A stretch of DNA of 64,000 bases from REEB76 sp963774895. GTDB taxonomy: Bacteria; Pseudomonadota; Gammaproteobacteria; Natronospirales; REEB76. A program made the translations under genes and the position numbers. The notes beneath the pieces were generated by a model. It ran no database searches, had not been told where the DNA came from, and saw nothing but the letters and a program-made list of their open reading frames with translations. The stretch is taken from NCBI GenBank assembly GCA_963774895.1, contig CAVZGN010000001.1:806001-870000 (forward strand). Reading direction: 5' to 3'. Below, piece after piece: positions 1 through 9,094 of the stretch. The number at the start of each line of letters is the position of its first letter. Within the stretch, counting starts at the first letter, position 1.

Positions 1-1937
1 ACGTGGCGCTGGCCTTCAATCCCTCGCATCTGGAGATCGTGAATCCGGTGGTGGTGGGTTCGGTGCGTGCGCGCCAGGACCGTCGCGCTGACCTGAATGG
101 CGAGGCGGTGCTGCCGGTGCTGATCCACGGGGATGCGGCCTTATCCGGGCAGGGCATCGGCATGGAGACCCTGCAATTGTCCCAGGCGCGTGGTTTCCAT
201 ACCGGCGGCACGCTGCATATCGTTCTCAACAACCAGATCGGCTTCACCATCAGCAACCCGCACGACGCCCGTTCCACGCCGTATTGCACCGATATCGCCA
301 AGATGCTGGAAGCCCCGGTGTTGCATGCCAACGGCGACGATCCGGAAGCCGCGGTCTTCGCCACGCGCCTGGCGCTCGATTACCGCCAGAAGTTCCACAA
401 GGATGTATTCATCGATCTGGTGTGCTATCGCCGGCACGGGCATAACGAGGCGGACGAGCCTGCGGTGACGCAGCCCATCATGTATCAGAAAATCCGCAGC
501 CATCCCACCACCCTGGCTTTGTATGCGGAGAAACTGAAAAACCAGAAGCTGGTCGATGATGCCGCCCTGAGTTCCAAGGCTGAGACCTATCGCGAGCAAT
601 TGAATACCGGCAAACCGGTAGCACCCGGCATCATTGCGCATGTGCCCAACCAGTACACCGTGAATTGGAGCCGTTACCAGCAGCACCACTGGCACGAGAG
701 TGTGAACACGCGGTTGCCGGCTGGGCAGTTGAAATTTCTCACCGATGCTATCAACGCCGTACCGGCCAAAGTGCAACTGCATCCCACGGTCGCGCGTATT
801 TACGATATGCGCCGCAAGATGGCGGCCGGCACGCAGCCGATGGACTGGGGTTTCGCCGAGATGCTGGCCTATGCGAGTTTAGTGACTACGGGCTATCCGG
901 TGCGTCTCACCGGCCAGGACACCGCTCGTGGCACCTTTTTCCACAGGCACGCGGTCCTGCATAACCAGAAAGACGGCGGCACCTATACACCTCTTGAACA
1001 TATCGCCAGGGATCAGAAAGCTTTCACGGTGGTGGACTCTTTGCTTTCGGAAGAGGGTGTCATGGGCTTCGAATACGGTTACAGCACCGCTGAGCCGGAT
1101 GCGCTGGTGATCTGGGAAGCACAGTATGGGGATTTCGCCAATGGCGCGCAGGTGGTGATCGATCAGTTCATCTCCGCCGGCGAAGCCAAATGGGGCCGGC
1201 TGTGTGGATTGGTGCTGTTCCTGCCCCACGGCTACGAAGGCGCCGGCCCTGAGCATTCATCGGCGCGCCTGGAGCGCTATCTGCAATTGTGCGCGGAACA
1301 CAATATGCAAGTATGCGTACCCTCCACACCGGCGCAACTTTTCCACATGCTGCGCCGCCAGGTGATGCGGCCGTACCGTAAACCCTTGGTGGTCATGATG
1401 CCCAAGAGTCTGCTGCGCCATAAACTCTCGGTCTCAGATCTCAGTGATCTGACCCATGGGCATTTCCACGTTGTGATCCCGGAGATCGACGAGCTGCCCG
1501 CCAAACACATCCAGCGCGTGACTTTTTGCTCAGGTAAGATCTATTACGATCTACTGGAAGCCCGGCGTGCGGATAAAAACATAAACGATATTGCCATCGT
1601 CCGGCTCGAGCAGCTGTATCCATTCCCACATGAGGAGTATGCGGAAATCATCCAACGCTATGCTCAGGCTCGCGATATCGTGTGGTGCCAGGAAGAACCA
1701 CAGAATCAGGGCGCCTGGTATGAAATACGCCACCGCTTGCAGGAGCCCCTGAAAGAACATCACAGCCTGCGCTATGTGGGGCGCGCAGCCTCGGCATCAC
1801 CCGCCGCCGGCTATATGCAACTGCACAAACAGCAGCAGACTACACTGATTCAGGAGGCCTTGAGCAAGAACACACAGGGGGCGCCTGCGGTGGTTAGTAA
1901 CAACATCAAGAGTAAAAACGTTTCGGAGAAGGCATGA
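1..1937 (+). CDS. sucA: 2-oxoglutarate dehydrogenase E1 subunit, 3' part (5' end outside window)
   Basis: Thiamine-diphosphate-dependent E1 component of the 2-oxoglutarate dehydrogenase complex, which decarboxylates 2-oxoglutarate and passes the succinyl group to the E2 lipoyl arm in the TCA cycle. The visible 644 residues are the C-terminal two thirds of a roughly 940-residue family. They begin in the conserved VALAFNPSHLEIVNPVV stretch and include HGDAALSGQGI, the NNQIGFT segment of the ThDP fold, GQDTARGTFFHRHAV and the C-terminal transketolase-like domain (LPHGYEGAGPEHSSARLER). The GTG at base 3 is internal coding sequence, not a start. The stop overlaps the sucB start by four bases (ATGA), so translation is probably coupled. 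Confidence 0.97.
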   Translation, partial: VALAFNPSHLEIVNPVVVGSVRARQDRRADLNGEAVLPVLIHGDAALSGQGIGMETLQLSQARGFHTGGTLHIVLNNQIGFTISNPHDARSTPYCTDIAKMLEAPVLHANGDDPEAAVFATRLALDYRQKFHKDVFIDLVCYRRHGHNEADEPAVTQPIMYQKIRSHPTTLALYAEKLKNQKLVDDAALSSKAETYREQLNTGKPVAPGIIAHVPNQYTVNWSRYQQHHWHESVNTRLPAGQLKFLTDAINAVPAKVQLHPTVARIYDMRRKMAAGTQPMDWGFAEMLAYASLVTTGYPVRLTGQDTARGTFFHRHAVLHNQKDGGTYTPLEHIARDQKAFTVVDSLLSEEGVMGFEYGYSTAEPDALVIWEAQYGDFANGAQVVIDQFISAGEAKWGRLCGLVLFLPHGYEGAGPEHSSARLERYLQLCAEHNMQVCVPSTPAQLFHMLRRQVMRPYRKPLVVMMPKSLLRHKLSVSDLSDLTHGHFHVVIPEIDELPAKHIQRVTFCSGKIYYDLLEARRADKNINDIAIVRLEQLYPFPHEEYAEIIQRYAQARDIVWCQEEPQNQGAWYEIRHRLQEPLKEHHSLRYVGRAASASPAAGYMQLHKQQQTTLIQEALSKNTQGAPAVVSNNIKSKNVSEKA

Positions 1938-3223
1938 GTATCGAAATCAAGGTTCCGCAATTACCCGAATCCATCCAGGATGCCACGCTGGTTAGCTGGC
2001 ACAAACAGGCGGGCGATAGCGTGAAACGTGATGAAAACCTGGTGGATATCGAGACCGACAAGGTGGTGTTGGAATGCCCGGCGCCTGTGGATGGCGTACT
2101 CAAGGAAATCCGCATCCAGGGGGGTGCCACCGTCACCGCCGGCCAAGTGATCGCCATACTCGAACCGGGCGCCGTGGCTGCCACAAAAGCGGCGGCGGCA
2201 CCGTCTGCCAGCAGCAAACCCCCGGCACCGGCTATGACTGAAACAACAGCCATGCCTGCCAGGACTTCAGCAGCCACCGTCAGTACGCCGGCCAGCCGCA
2301 GCGACCTGCCTCTGAGTCCCTCGGTGCGCCGGCTGGTAGAGGAACACCAGCTGGATCCCGGAAAGATACCGGGCAGCGGGCTGGACGGTCGCCTCACCAA
2401 AGGCGATGTGCTGGACTACATCAATAAAGGCGCTGAAGCACCTGCAAATGCAGCAGCGATTGCCCAGGCTGTGCAAGCGGATGCAAAACCGGCCATGCCG
2501 ATGGCGCGCGTGGTTTCCGGCAATCGCGAAGACCGGCGAGTGCCCATGACGCGCATGCGTGCGCGCATCGCCCAGCGCCTGAGCGAGTCCCAGGCCGGCA
2601 CCGTGATGCTCACCTCTTTCAACGAAGTGGATCTGAGCGAAGTGACGGAGTTGAGAGCCCGCTACAAGGACAAGTTCGAGAAACAGCAAGGTGTGAAACT
2701 GGGGTTCATGTCGTTCTTCGTAAAAGCCGTAGTGGAAGCCTTGAAACGATATCCGGTGGTGAATGCCTCGTCCGAGGGCAACGACATCATCTATCACGAT
2801 TACTGGGACATCAGCGTGGCGGTATCCACACCGCGTGGGCTGGTGACGCCGGTGCTGCGCGATGCCGACCAAATGAGTTTTGCCGATATCGAGAAGGCCC
2901 TGGCAGACATGGCCACGCGTGCACGCGACGGCAAGATATCCCTGGAAGAGCTCACCGGCGGTACCTTCACCATCACCAATGGCGGGGTCTTCGGTTCGCT
3001 GTTTTCGACGCCCATCATCAACCCGCCCCAGAGCGGCATCCTGGGCATGCATGCCATCAAGGAACGTCCCGTGGTGGTGGATGGCCAGGTTGTGGTACGA
3101 CCCATGATGTACATCGCCATCACCTACGATCATCGCATCGTGGATGGACGCGAGGCAGTGCTGTTTCTGGTTTCGATCAAGGAGCAGCTGGAAGACCCGG
3201 CGCGGCTGCTATTACAAATTTAA
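1934..3223 (+). CDS. sucB: dihydrolipoyl succinyltransferase (E2 of 2-oxoglutarate dehydrogenase)
   Basis: Core acyltransferase of the 2-oxoglutarate dehydrogenase complex, moving succinyl from lipoate to CoA. At 429 residues it is of normal length. It has one lipoyl domain (residues 1-75) with the lipoylated lysine K43 in ETDKVV, an Ala/Pro-rich linker (about 76-115), a peripheral-subunit-binding domain (LSPSVRRLVEE...GRLTKGDVLDYI, about 118-155) and a catalytic domain ending in ITYDHRIVDGRE, with active-site H400 and D404. It overlaps sucA by four bases. The succinyltransferase rather than acetyltransferase assignment rests on the single lipoyl domain and on sucA next door. Confidence 0.97.
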   Translation: MSIEIKVPQLPESIQDATLVSWHKQAGDSVKRDENLVDIETDKVVLECPAPVDGVLKEIRIQGGATVTAGQVIAILEPGAVAATKAAAAPSASSKPPAPAMTETTAMPARTSAATVSTPASRSDLPLSPSVRRLVEEHQLDPGKIPGSGLDGRLTKGDVLDYINKGAEAPANAAAIAQAVQADAKPAMPMARVVSGNREDRRVPMTRMRARIAQRLSESQAGTVMLTSFNEVDLSEVTELRARYKDKFEKQQGVKLGFMSFFVKAVVEALKRYPVVNASSEGNDIIYHDYWDISVAVSTPRGLVTPVLRDADQMSFADIEKALADMATRARDGKISLEELTGGTFTITNGGVFGSLFSTPIINPPQSGILGMHAIKERPVVVDGQVVVRPMMYIAITYDHRIVDGREAVLFLVSIKEQLEDPARLLLQI

Positions 3224-3229
3224 TTTAAC

Positions 3230-3275
3230 TCCTTGCCCCCTCTCCCCTCGTGGGAGAGTTTAGGGTGAGGGCGGA
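3230..3275. repeat. REP-like C/G-rich hairpin between sucB and lpd
   Basis: The spacer holds CTCTCCC, five bases, then GGGAGAG, a perfect 7-bp stem, followed by TTTAGGGTGAGGG. This C/T-run plus GGGAGAG...AGGGTGAGGG layout resembles the dispersed palindromes found between genes in several gammaproteobacteria. Only one copy is visible here, so its repetitive nature is inferred. It could stabilise the sucAB message. Confidence 0.4.
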
Positions 3276-3294
3276 TTACATCAAGGATAACCAA

Positions 3295-4728
3295 ATGAGC
3301 CAAGCTTTCGATGTCGTGGTTATCGGTGCCGGTCCCGCCGGCTATGTGTGCGCCATCCGCGCCGCCCAGAACGGCCTCAAGACCGCCTGCGCGGATAACT
3401 GGAAAAATCTGGACGGCAAGCATGCCTATGGCGGCACCTGCCTGAACGCCGGCTGCATCCCTTCCAAGGCGTTGCTGGAATCCTCGGAGATGTTCCACAA
3501 GACGCAGCATGAATTCGCCGCCCACGGCATCAAAGTCGGCAATCCACAGATGGATGTGACGGCGATGCAGGCGCGCAAGGCCAAAATCGTCAGCGGTCTC
3601 ACCGGCGGCATCACAGCACTATTCAAGTCCAACAATGTCACTGGCATCCATGGCACCGCGCGCCTGCTTAAGAATGGCAAGGTGGAAGTGACGGCTTTCG
3701 ATGACCCAAAGCAGAAGCAGATTCTTGAAGCCAAGCACGTGGTGCTGGCATCAGGATCTGAGCCAGTGGCATTGAAAATCGCGCCTTTTGATCGCAAGGA
3801 CATTGTGGATTCCTGGGGCGCGTTGGAATTCACCGACATCCCCAAGCGTCTCGGCGTCATCGGCGGCGGCGTCATCGGTCTGGAGTTGGGCAGTGTCTGG
3901 CAACGCCTTGGTTCCCAGGTGACCATCCTCGAGGCCATGGACGATTTCCTGTTCATGGCGGATCAGCAGATCGCCCTGGCGGCTGCCCGGGAATTCAAGA
4001 AACAAGCACTGGATATCCGCCTGGGGGCGAAGGTTACCGGTGCAGACAAAGGCAAGGCCGGCATCAATGTGCGTTATGAGGATAAGGACGGCAAACACGA
4101 GATGGTGGTGGATAAGCTGATCGTGGCCGTGGGGCGCCGGCCGGCGACGTCAGGACTGCTGGAAGATGGCACGGGGGTGAAACTGGATGAGCGCGGATTC
4201 ATCCAAGTGGACGAGGAGTGTCATACCGGCGTCCAGAATGTCTGGTCAATCGGTGATTGCGTGCGCGGACCCATGCTGGCCCACAAGGGTTCTGAAGAAG
4301 GTGTGATGGTGGCGGATCTGATGGCTGGCAAAGTCGCGGAGATGAATTACGATGTCATCCCCTCGATTATCTACACTTGGCCGGAGATCGCCTGGGTGGG
4401 CAAGACCGAAGAAGAACTCAAGAAGCTGGGTATCAAATACAAAGCCGGAACCTTTCCATTCGCCGCTAATGGCCGCGCCAAGGCCATGGAAGCGGCCAGC
4501 GGCATGGTGAAGATCCTGGCGCGCGCGGATACCGATGAGATCCTCGGCGTGCATATTCTGGGACCGATGGCGTCCGAGATGATTGCGGAGGCGGTTTTGG
4601 CCATGGAATTCCGTGCCAGCGCCGAGGACATCCAGCGCACCATCCATGCCCATCCGACACTCTCGGAAGCCATGCATGAAGCCTCGCTGGCGGTGGACAA
4701 ACGCGCCATCCACGCCATCAATCGATGA
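3295..4728 (+). CDS. lpd: dihydrolipoyl dehydrogenase (E3)
   Basis: FAD flavoprotein that reoxidises dihydrolipoamide with NAD+ for the 2-oxoacid dehydrogenase complexes. The protein has 477 residues, as usual. It has an N-terminal FAD-binding GAGPAGYVCA motif, the redox-active disulphide GGTCLNAGCIPSKALL (CxxxxC), the NAD-binding GGGVIGLELGSVW and the C-terminal interface HAHPTLSEAMHEA with the catalytic His-Glu pair. ATG 3295 (MSQAFDVVVIG) was chosen because family members start just before the FAD motif and AAGGAT lies upstream; an in-frame start at 3250 would add 15 residues running through the hairpin. It is the third gene of sucA-sucB-lpd. Confidence 0.96.
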   Translation: MSQAFDVVVIGAGPAGYVCAIRAAQNGLKTACADNWKNLDGKHAYGGTCLNAGCIPSKALLESSEMFHKTQHEFAAHGIKVGNPQMDVTAMQARKAKIVSGLTGGITALFKSNNVTGIHGTARLLKNGKVEVTAFDDPKQKQILEAKHVVLASGSEPVALKIAPFDRKDIVDSWGALEFTDIPKRLGVIGGGVIGLELGSVWQRLGSQVTILEAMDDFLFMADQQIALAAAREFKKQALDIRLGAKVTGADKGKAGINVRYEDKDGKHEMVVDKLIVAVGRRPATSGLLEDGTGVKLDERGFIQVDEECHTGVQNVWSIGDCVRGPMLAHKGSEEGVMVADLMAGKVAEMNYDVIPSIIYTWPEIAWVGKTEEELKKLGIKYKAGTFPFAANGRAKAMEAASGMVKILARADTDEILGVHILGPMASEMIAEAVLAMEFRASAEDIQRTIHAHPTLSEAMHEASLAVDKRAIHAINR

Positions 4729-4752
4729 TGCTCGGCACGGCATAATCCATGG

Positions 4753-4782
4753 AAGCGCCTTAAGGCGCCTTTCTTTTTTTTA
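4753..4782 (+). terminator. rho-independent terminator after lpd
   Basis: The 14-base perfect palindrome GCGCCTTAAGGCGC (4755-4768) is followed by a T-rich tract (TTTCTTTTTTTT). It ends the sucA-sucB-lpd unit and separates it from the deacetylase gene. Confidence 0.85.
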
Positions 4783-4822
4783 CTTGCCTGGCTATCGAAG
4801 GGGTGAGAGGATTAGTTACGCG

Positions 4823-5875
4823 ATGCAAAAACGATTCGCCATCCTCTTGAGCGCAATGCTGCTATGGCCGGCCATGGTCTGGTGTGCCGTGCCGTCGCAT
4901 GCGGTGGTATTCGTCTATCACCGGTTTGGCGATGACCGCTATCCTTCCACCAACATCCGCCTGGATCAGTTCGATGCGCAATTGGATTGGCTGGCCAAGA
5001 ACCATTTCCAGGTGTGGCCTTTGCCGAAGATCGTGACCTATCTGAAGGAAAACAAACCAATCCCTGACCATGTGGTGGCCATCAACATTGACGATGCCTT
5101 CCAGTCCGCCTATGCAAACGCCTATCCACGCCTGAAAGCCCGCGGCTGGCCGTTCACCGTATTCGTCAGCACCGAAGCTGTCGACCAGCATCTGCCGGAT
5201 TACATGAGCTGGGATGAGTTACGCGAGATGGCCAAGCATGGTGCAACCTTCGGTGATCATACGGTGGATCATGCGCATCTGCCGTTCAGGCTGAAAGGCG
5301 AGACCGATCTGGCGTGGGCGGACCGCATGCGCAAGGATATCCTGCAGGCACAGGAGCGGTTGCAGGCTGAACTTGGTGCGGACACCAACACGTCTCCAAA
5401 ACTATTCGTGTACCCTTACGGCGAATACGACCAGGATCTGGCAGAATTGGTGAACGGCCTGGGTTTCGTGGCATTCGGTCAGGAGGCGGGCGTCCTGTAC
5501 GCGCCTCTGGATCCGCGTGCCCTGCCGCGTTTCCCGATCGAAGAGCATTATGGCGATCTGGCCAGTTTCAGCCTCAAGGCGCAAAGCCTGCCACTGCCCA
5601 TCAAGCAGTTATCGCCCTGGGATCCATTGATTAAGCTCAATAACCCACCGCGACTGACAGTTACCTTGGTACCTGATGCGGTTCCGGCAGATGCGTTGCA
5701 TTGCTTTCTTAATGGGCCACCGATGACTGTTCACTGGCTGGATACCGCCAAGACGCAGTTCAGCTTACAGGCGGAGCGTGCACAGGAAGTCGGGCGCAGC
5801 CGTTACAATTGCACGGCGCTCGTGGACGGCCGTTATTACTGGTACAGCCACATGTGGCTGCTGCCACCGCCTTAG
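4823..5875 (+). CDS. secreted polysaccharide deacetylase (NodB-fold)
   Basis: The 350-residue protein has an N-terminal signal sequence (MQKRFAILLSAMLLWPAMVW) and then a carbohydrate esterase family 4 / NodB-type domain. Motif 1 appears as INIDDAF (the DD pair that binds base and metal) and motif 2 as GDHTVDHAHL (the two metal-binding histidines). FVYPYGEYD matches a later conserved motif. Such enzymes remove N- or O-acetyl groups from cell-wall or exopolysaccharide sugars; the substrate here is unknown. The C-terminal part (from about residue 260) is not recognisable. ATG 4823 was chosen because it opens the signal peptide; the frame stays open to 4583, but that extension lies inside lpd. 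It is monocistronic behind a terminator. Confidence 0.82.
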   Translation: MQKRFAILLSAMLLWPAMVWCAVPSHAVVFVYHRFGDDRYPSTNIRLDQFDAQLDWLAKNHFQVWPLPKIVTYLKENKPIPDHVVAINIDDAFQSAYANAYPRLKARGWPFTVFVSTEAVDQHLPDYMSWDELREMAKHGATFGDHTVDHAHLPFRLKGETDLAWADRMRKDILQAQERLQAELGADTNTSPKLFVYPYGEYDQDLAELVNGLGFVAFGQEAGVLYAPLDPRALPRFPIEEHYGDLASFSLKAQSLPLPIKQLSPWDPLIKLNNPPRLTVTLVPDAVPADALHCFLNGPPMTVHWLDTAKTQFSLQAERAQEVGRSRYNCTALVDGRYYWYSHMWLLPPP

Positions 5876-5975
5876 GGAAGGCGACTATTAAAATTCATCA
5901 GGCTTTGGCAGCGGCTTAGCCGGCGGAAAACGCTGATTTATAGCATTCATGTGAATCATGCTTGCATAACTGCAT

Positions 5976-6947
5976 CTAACCGCCCGTATTAGCCAGCGAC
6001 AGGTTGGCGAGTCGGCTCAATTCATTGCTGCGAATCATGGCACGGATATTCTCGATGTAGGCATCCCCGGTGATCGAATAGCGGTTGAGTGCGCCGGCGA
6101 GCTGCAAAGCATCGAGTGGTGCGCCGCTGGCACGCATCTGGGAACGCAATGTGCGGAAATCCACGTAAGCGAAACCAACGTTTATATTGTTAAGGTAGGC
6201 GCGCACCGATGTCTGTATGTCTGGATAGACACGCACCAGATGGTTGGCATCATCCGCGCGATTGACGGGCGTACTGCCCTGGTCAGAATCCCAGGTCCAG
6301 ATTCCGAAAAGGTTATTGCCTTCCAGGGCGAAGCGTGATGTACCCCAACCGCTTTCCTGGGCCGCCTGTGCCAGAACCAGTGCCACCGGTACGGTGTCCA
6401 CACGGTTCAAAAGGGTTTCGCGCACTTTTGGATCATTCAGGTTGCCATCCACATGGTATTGGCTGGCGATGGCGAGCATTTCCTGTCCGGCATCGGATTG
6501 GATAGCCACCGCTCCCTGGCCGAATTGCTGCAGTATGAATTCCCGCTGGCGCCATATGCGCAGATTTTCTGCCAACACGATCGGCAGCAACGCACGGAAA
6601 AACACCGTTTTCTTTTGCTGCTTATCGAGGGTGTCAAGTCCATACGGCAGGTTCGCGATCGCGTACGGCGGCACCGTATCCTGGGGAGGCCAGGAATAAT
6701 CCTGACTGGAGAAGATATTTTCCAAGGCTGCAGCCGAGGGCGGTTTGATGGGTATCAAATCGACATTCTCGATAAGCACTACCGGATCGGCGGGCGCATG
6801 CCGCTGATGCCAGACAATAGCCCCTGCCACCAGGAAGGGGATAACCGACAGCAAGGTATAACCGATGAACCGGCTGATGCGGACGGCGATGGCGGGCTGG
6901 GGCTGATTGCTGGGCTTGCCTCGGATGACCTGTTCCTCTTTATCCAC
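5976..6947 (-). CDS. Bax-like glucosaminidase-domain protein
   Basis: A 323-residue protein with a cytoplasmic N-terminus, one transmembrane segment (about residues 28-46, IGYTLLSVIPFLVAGAIVW) and a periplasmic domain of the mannosyl-glycoprotein endo-beta-N-acetylglucosaminidase family (PF01832), as in E. coli Bax. The catalytic glutamate sits in AAQESGWGTSRFA, followed by GNNLFGIWTW and YRSY-type repeats (VRVYPDIQTSVRAYLNNIN). It probably cleaves or binds peptidoglycan glycan strands. Enzymatic activity is inferred from the fold. It is transcribed alone, divergent from the genes to its right. Confidence 0.85.
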   Translation of the reverse strand: MDKEEQVIRGKPSNQPQPAIAVRISRFIGYTLLSVIPFLVAGAIVWHQRHAPADPVVLIENVDLIPIKPPSAAALENIFSSQDYSWPPQDTVPPYAIANLPYGLDTLDKQQKKTVFFRALLPIVLAENLRIWRQREFILQQFGQGAVAIQSDAGQEMLAIASQYHVDGNLNDPKVRETLLNRVDTVPVALVLAQAAQESGWGTSRFALEGNNLFGIWTWDSDQGSTPVNRADDANHLVRVYPDIQTSVRAYLNNINVGFAYVDFRTLRSQMRASGAPLDALQLAGALNRYSITGDAYIENIRAMIRSNELSRLANLSLANTGG

Positions 6948-7067
6948 CTTGGCGTGTATCTAGTATAAGTCATGCACGCAAGGATCATATGCCGGGCATC
7001 GGACCTTCACCGGCACTATCCCTGGCCTGTTTGCTGCTTGATGATGTCTGCAAGGGAGTGCGAGCAC

Positions 7068-7154
7068 ATGAGCCGGGAAATTGCCGATATTAATAATTGC
7101 AGCTGCTCACATTGTGGCCGTATCAGGATGACACCGGGCTGTCATTGCGGTTAA
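7068..7154 (+). CDS. candidate 28-residue cysteine-rich microprotein
   Basis: A short ORF starts at ATG 7068 behind GGGAG (7054-7058, nine-base spacing) and ends at TAA 7154. Its last 18 residues hold five cysteines and two histidines in the pattern CSCSHC-x8-CHC, which looks like a metal-binding knuckle. It lies in the 287-base gap between the bax-like gene and the yfaZ-like gene, 80 bases ahead of the latter. I do not recognise the family. Its shortness leaves chance as a real possibility; the ribosome-binding site and cysteine spacing are the only support. Confidence 0.35.
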   Translation: MSREIADINNCSCSHCGRIRMTPGCHCG

Positions 7155-7234
7155 AAGGCTGCAGGATTCATGCATTTAACGTTATCATATATAGAATGTT
7201 CATCGGCCGTTATTCCATGCAGAGGAGATTCCCC

Positions 7235-7801
7235 ATGATGTTACGTTGTGCAGGCCTTTTTGTAGCGTTGACCGCCGCAGCATTTGCTGTACAGGCAAAT
7301 AACCTGGACATCAATCTGGGCAGCAATGCTGCAGCCGTCAATTTCTCCACCAGTATCACCAATACTGGATTGGTAGGCGACCTCGGTTATCTGCATCATA
7401 CAGATCAGGTGGATATTGGCAGCGCCGGTTTGATGGTGGTGGGGGATTCCAATCCGGCAGGCTCACCATTGCTATTTGCGGTTGGCGGCAAGCTGTTCTT
7501 CATCAGCCCCAAGCAAAATAATGTAGGCAACGGAACTGTACTTGGGCTTGGTGGCCGTTTCGACTATACCTGGCCGAGCTACAACCGGTTCAAAATCGGC
7601 GGTGAACTCTATTACGCACCAAGTATCGTATCGTTCAACAATGCCGACCATTATCTGCAATTCGGCGTGAATGCCGGTTATGAGATTTTGCATAACGCCG
7701 AACTGTATGTCGGTTACCGACATATTTCGGCGGCTTTCACCAATACCAGCAACCTTACGTTGGACAATACTTTCATGGTCGGTCTGAATCTCTCGTTCTG
7801 A
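7235..7801 (+). CDS. YfaZ-family outer-membrane protein
   Basis: A 188-residue protein with a signal peptide (MMLRCAGLFVALTAAAFAVQA) and a body of alternating beta strands that ends in a terminal phenylalanine (MVGLNLSF), the usual BAM recognition signature. The strand pattern (GGRFDYTWPSYNRFKIGGELYYAP, YLQFGVNAGYEI, ELYVGYRH) fits the YfaZ family, small predicted beta-barrels of unknown function. Start ATG 7235 is preceded by AGAGGAGA six bases upstream; the frame remains open further upstream to 7097 without a ribosome-binding site. It sits 23 bases before yebC. Confidence 0.75.
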   Translation: MMLRCAGLFVALTAAAFAVQANNLDINLGSNAAAVNFSTSITNTGLVGDLGYLHHTDQVDIGSAGLMVVGDSNPAGSPLLFAVGGKLFFISPKQNNVGNGTVLGLGGRFDYTWPSYNRFKIGGELYYAPSIVSFNNADHYLQFGVNAGYEILHNAELYVGYRHISAAFTNTSNLTLDNTFMVGLNLSF

Positions 7802-7824
7802 TCCAAGAAGACACAGGTGGTTGC

Positions 7825-8565
7825 ATGGCAGGACACAGCAAGTGGGCAAACATTCAGCATCGCAAGAATGCCCAGGATGCCAAGCGCGGTAAGCTGTTCA
7901 CGCGCCTGATACGCGAGATTTCCAGCGCCGCACGCCACGGTGATCCGAATCCGGACACCAACCCGCGTCTCAGGCTGGCAGTGGACAAGGCACTGACTGC
8001 CAACATGACCCGCGAGACTATCGAGCGTGCCATCAAACGTAGTTCGGGTGACATACAAGATCAGGTTTACGACGAGATTCGTTATGAGGGCTACGGACCG
8101 GGCGGCGTGGCCGTCATCGTGGATTGCCTGACGGATAACCGTACCCGCACAGTGGGCGAAGTACGCCATGCGTTCACAAAACATGGCGGTAATCTGGGTG
8201 CTGATGGTTCCGTGAGCTATCTGTTCAATGCATGTGGTGTGCTGTTATTTGACCACAGCTATAGTGAAGACCAGCTCATGGAAGCGGCCCTGAATGCGGG
8301 CGCAGAAGATGTAGTCAGTAGTGATCCGGGCTTCGAAGTGTTAACGGATCCAACTGCCTTGCATGCGGTCAAGGCCGCAATGGAGAAATCAGGCTTGCAA
8401 GCCGGATCTGCGGAAATCACCATGCGCGCATCGGTGTCTGTGCAACTGGATGCGGGGCACGCGCAGGCCGTACTGGAGTTGCTGGAAGCGCTCGAGAACC
8501 TGGACGATGTCCAGACAGTGTATTCAAACGCCGCATTTCCGGACACGGTCCTGCAAGCATCATGA
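7825..8565 (+). CDS. yebC: YebC/PmpR-family protein (TACO1-like)
   Basis: A 246-residue member of the YebC/PmpR family, beginning MAGHSKWANIQHRKNAQDAKRG, the invariant family N-terminus. Family members were described as transcriptional regulators, and some are now known to help ribosomes through difficult sequences, like mitochondrial TACO1. Other conserved segments are ERAIKRSSG, YEGYGPGGVAVIVDCLTDNRTRT and FTKHGGNLGADGSVSYLF. It lies directly upstream of ruvC, as in many bacteria, with a 13-base gap. Confidence 0.95.
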   Translation: MAGHSKWANIQHRKNAQDAKRGKLFTRLIREISSAARHGDPNPDTNPRLRLAVDKALTANMTRETIERAIKRSSGDIQDQVYDEIRYEGYGPGGVAVIVDCLTDNRTRTVGEVRHAFTKHGGNLGADGSVSYLFNACGVLLFDHSYSEDQLMEAALNAGAEDVVSSDPGFEVLTDPTALHAVKAAMEKSGLQAGSAEITMRASVSVQLDAGHAQAVLELLEALENLDDVQTVYSNAAFPDTVLQAS

Positions 8566-8578
8566 CTACCGGATTTGA

Positions 8579-9094
8579 GTGAACCAGGCCGTCAGAATAC
8601 TTGGGATCGACCCGGGTTCCCTGTTCACAGGGTATGGGGTAGTTGATAGCGAGGGCCAAACGCTGAAACATGTTGCCAGTGGCTGTGTCCGTACCTCCGG
8701 TGGCGAATTCACACGGCGGTTACGTGACATTTTTTTTGGTATTGATGTTTTGGTCGATGAATTCAGGCCGATGGAGCTGGTGGTTGAGAAAGCCTTTGTG
8801 CACAAGAATGCCGACAGTGCCCTCAAACTTGGGCAGGCGCGCGCTGCCGCCATCTGCGCGACACTCAAATATGAACTGCCTGTACATGAATACACACCGC
8901 GTGAAGTTAAACTGGCGCTTACCGGCAAAGGCAGCGCCGGCAAGGAGCAGGTACAGCATATGGTGAAAATCCTGCTTAGCTTGCAGGGTCGCATGCAGGT
9001 GGATAGTGCCGATGCACTGGCGGTGGCCATTTGCCACGCCCATAGCCGTAATTTGCGTCTGCTGCTCGCGGCCGGGCAGGGGCAAGGCCGATGA
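8579..9094 (+). CDS. ruvC: Holliday junction resolvase RuvC
   Basis: Dimeric endonuclease that cuts Holliday junctions brought by RuvAB. It has 171 residues with an RNase H fold. The catalytic acids are visible as D11 (GIDPGS), E70 (VVEKAF), D142 and D145 (VDSADALAVA). Start is GTG 8579, 13 bases after yebC; the Shine-Dalgarno is weak, but no other start precedes the first catalytic Asp. It overlaps ruvA by four bases. Confidence 0.96.
   Translation: MNQAVRILGIDPGSLFTGYGVVDSEGQTLKHVASGCVRTSGGEFTRRLRDIFFGIDVLVDEFRPMELVVEKAFVHKNADSALKLGQARAAAICATLKYELPVHEYTPREVKLALTGKGSAGKEQVQHMVKILLSLQGRMQVDSADALAVAICHAHSRNLRLLLAAGQGQGR

Noticed and set aside
2267..3133. 288-codon open frame antisense to sucB
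   Set aside because: It lies wholly inside sucB on the other strand, with no ribosome-binding site and His/Arg-rich nonsense composition; a frame shadow of a GC-rich gene.
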